This document shows, one piece after another, positions 6,577 through 7,937 of a DNA stretch of 7,937 nucleotides (the first letter of the stretch is position 1; every line of letters begins with the position of its first letter). The DNA lies in the NCBI GenBank assembly GCA_945483525.1, contig CALYRV010000079.1:1-7937 (forward strand). The letters run 5' to 3'. This DNA comes from an uncultured Verrucomicrobiota bacterium. GTDB taxonomy: Bacteria; Verrucomicrobiota; Kiritimatiellia; RFP12; UBA1067. Under the pieces are notes generated by a model. It did not search any database, had not been told where the DNA came from, and worked only from the letters and a program-made list of their open reading frames with translations. The translations under genes were made by a program, and so were the position numbers.

Positions 6577-7851
6577 ATGAACAAGCTCGCAATTAATCTT
6601 AATAAGACGCTCGGTGATGCCGTTGCGTTTCTTTCTCCAGTCGGTAAGCGGATGTACTTCCCTTACGGTGGCATTCTTGGACAAGGGGCCGAAGCAAAGA
6701 AGTGCGCGGTGAACGCTACTATCGGCATGGCATTTGAAGATGATGGCTCTCCGTTGGTGATGGACTGCTTCATGAAGAGTTTCGCGCTCGACAAGAAGGC
6801 GTTCCTCTATGCCGGATCTTTCGGGCTTCCAGTGCTTCGCGAACAGTGGAAAAAGCTTGAGTACATTAAGAATCCGTCGCTGAAAGGCAAGCGGTTCTCT
6901 AACCCTGTCGTCACCAACGCTCTTACCCACGGGCTCAGAATCTGCGCCGAGCTCTTTGCAGGTGCGTCTGATACGCTTGTCGTGCCGGATCTTTACTGGG
7001 ACAACTACGAGTTGATCTATCAAGAGGCGGCCGGTTGTAAAGTGGCGAAGTTCAACACCTTCGTTCGCGGTGCTTTCGATGCGGCTTCGATGAAGAAGGC
7101 CCTAATGGGTCCAGGTGTGAAGAAGCTCCTCGTTCTCAACTTCCCAAACAATCCGACTGGGTATACCGCGACGATCGAAGATGCGAAGAAAATCGTCGCC
7201 GCCGTGAAGTCCGCAGCGGCTGCCGGCAAGAGAGTCGTAGTGATTCTTGATGACGCGTATTTCGGCCTGGTCTACGAGAAGGGTGTCCATGAGGAATCGC
7301 TTTTTGCCGAGTTCTCTGATCTTCATAAGAACGTTCTCGCGGTCAAACTCGATGGAACGACCAAGGAGGATTACGTTTGGGGGCTTCGCGTCGGGTTTAT
7401 CAGCTTCGCGTTTAAGGGCGCGACCGACGAACAGCTCCGAGCGCTTGAAGCTAAAGCAGCTGGTGATGTCCGCTCCTCGATCTCCAATGCTTCGTCTATC
7501 GGACAACACCTCGCGATTGCTGCTTACGCCGATCCGAGCTATGCTAAACAGAAACATGAGAAGTATACCGTTCTCAAGGCCCGGTATACTGAGATCCGTA
7601 GAATTCTGAAGGCGCATCCAGAGTACGCTGAGAACTTCGTGCCGATGCCGTTCAATTCTGGTTACTTCATGTGCGTTAAGCCTATCGGCGTCGACGCCGA
7701 GAAGGTCCGTAGGCATCTTATTGAAAAGTACTCGACTGGCACGATTATGCTTTCCGGCCTTCTCCGTCTCGCGTTCTCGACTATCCCGAAGACGAAACTT
7801 GCTAAGCTCTTTGCCGATGTTAATTCCGCCATCGCGGATTTACGCAAGTGA
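6577..7851 (+). CDS. Class I/II (fold-type I) PLP-dependent aminotransferase
   Basis: A 424-residue cytoplasmic enzyme expected to transfer an amino group between an amino acid and a 2-oxo acid; the substrate cannot be read from the sequence. Family signatures are complete: NFPNNPTGYT (188-197, Asn contacting the cofactor), VILDDAYF (D225/D226 for the pyridine nitrogen, Y228), the Schiff-base lysine K263 in TTKEDYVWGLRVGF with R271 at the expected +8 spacing, and R397 in LLRLAF as the probable carboxylate-binding arginine. The N-terminal part (YFPYGGILGQGAEAK, then NATIG) matches a subgroup usually annotated simply as aminotransferase class I/II, tyrosine- or aspartate-aminotransferase-like. 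The ATG at 6577 is 15 bases after the previous stop and has no Shine-Dalgarno, but the N-terminus looks complete for the subgroup. There is no biosynthetic neighbour to indicate a pathway. The fold and chemistry are secure; the specific substrate is open. Confidence 0.93.
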   Translation: MNKLAINLNKTLGDAVAFLSPVGKRMYFPYGGILGQGAEAKKCAVNATIGMAFEDDGSPLVMDCFMKSFALDKKAFLYAGSFGLPVLREQWKKLEYIKNPSLKGKRFSNPVVTNALTHGLRICAELFAGASDTLVVPDLYWDNYELIYQEAAGCKVAKFNTFVRGAFDAASMKKALMGPGVKKLLVLNFPNNPTGYTATIEDAKKIVAAVKSAAAAGKRVVVILDDAYFGLVYEKGVHEESLFAEFSDLHKNVLAVKLDGTTKEDYVWGLRVGFISFAFKGATDEQLRALEAKAAGDVRSSISNASSIGQHLAIAAYADPSYAKQKHEKYTVLKARYTEIRRILKAHPEYAENFVPMPFNSGYFMCVKPIGVDAEKVRRHLIEKYSTGTIMLSGLLRLAFSTIPKTKLAKLFADVNSAIADLRK

Positions 7852-7863
7852 CTCGGCTGTTTT

Positions 7864-7872
7864 TGATATAAT
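7864..7872 (+). promoter_or_regulatory. Extended -10 promoter for the tRNA gene
   Basis: TGATATAAT: a perfect TATAAT (7867-7872) preceded by TG one base upstream, the extended -10 configuration. No good -35 box is present at 16-18 bases, which is common for extended -10 promoters. The predicted start is near 7879-7880, only about 3-4 bases before the mature tRNA 5' end. Confidence 0.7.
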
Positions 7873-7882
7873 ATTACTAATG

Positions 7883-7937
7883 TGTCCCGTGGTGTAGTGG
7901 CCGCACAGGGGTTTTTGATACCCTTAGTCCTGGTTCG
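7883..7937 (+). tRNA. tRNA-Gln (anticodon UUG), 3' end cut by the window
   Basis: The visible part folds as a tRNA: acceptor 5' strand TGTCCCG (7883-7889); T8 and G9; D stem GTG (7892-7894) with CAC (7904-7906) and GG in the D loop (7899-7900); anticodon stem GGGGT (7908-7912) with ACCCT (7920-7924), one G-T pair; loop TTTTGAT with anticodon TTG at 7915-7917; 4-base variable loop; T-stem CCTGG (7929-7933) and the start of the T loop, TTCG. U1 is typical of bacterial tRNA-Gln. The remaining bases, about 17 plus any encoded CCA, lie outside; they should supply CCAGG for the T-stem and CGGGACA for the acceptor. It decodes CAA and, by wobble, CAG. Confidence 0.88.

Noticed and set aside
7852..7863. 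GCTGTTTTT after the aminotransferase as an intrinsic terminator
   Set aside because: No stable stem precedes the short T-run.

Overview
The window is a compact bacterial segment with every gene on the + strand: a 5'-truncated metG (methionyl-tRNA synthetase), a zinc-finger-like protein of unknown function, pheT (phenylalanyl-tRNA synthetase beta subunit), a secreted protein of unknown function, a class I/II PLP aminotransferase, and a tRNA-Gln(UUG) cut by the right edge. No mobile element, CRISPR array, rRNA or phage gene is visible, and no gene-free stretch reaches 300 bases.

Organism: clearly bacterial, from bacterial-type PheT, MetG with a fused C-terminal tRNA-binding domain, and an extended -10 promoter. 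The base composition is moderately GC-rich by eye. Two genes have good Shine-Dalgarno sites (the zinc-finger gene and pheT) and two have none (the secreted protein and the aminotransferase). The zinc-finger protein resembles, from memory only, conserved hypothetical proteins of the Planctomycetes-Verrucomicrobia-Lentisphaerae-Kiritimatiellota group. I therefore lean to that superphylum, as an inference and not a demonstrated assignment.

Layout: metG (1-1698, start outside the window) is followed after 17 bases by the zinc-finger gene (1716-3164), whose last 29 bases overlap the start of pheT (3136-5544). These three look like one translation-related operon, with the unknown protein inserted between two synthetases and likely translationally coupled to pheT. 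pheS is not beside pheT here. After 45 bases comes the secreted protein (5590-6561), whose N-terminus is unusually long before its signal peptide. The aminotransferase (6577-7851) follows 15 bases later. A separate extended -10 promoter (7864-7872) just before the tRNA suggests the tRNA is transcribed on its own.

Most of the window is housekeeping. The parts that deserve attention are the zinc-finger protein locked to pheT, the short DNA repeats in its basic N-terminal region, and the odd structured leader of the secreted-protein gene. I see no clear evidence for a new multi-gene system.
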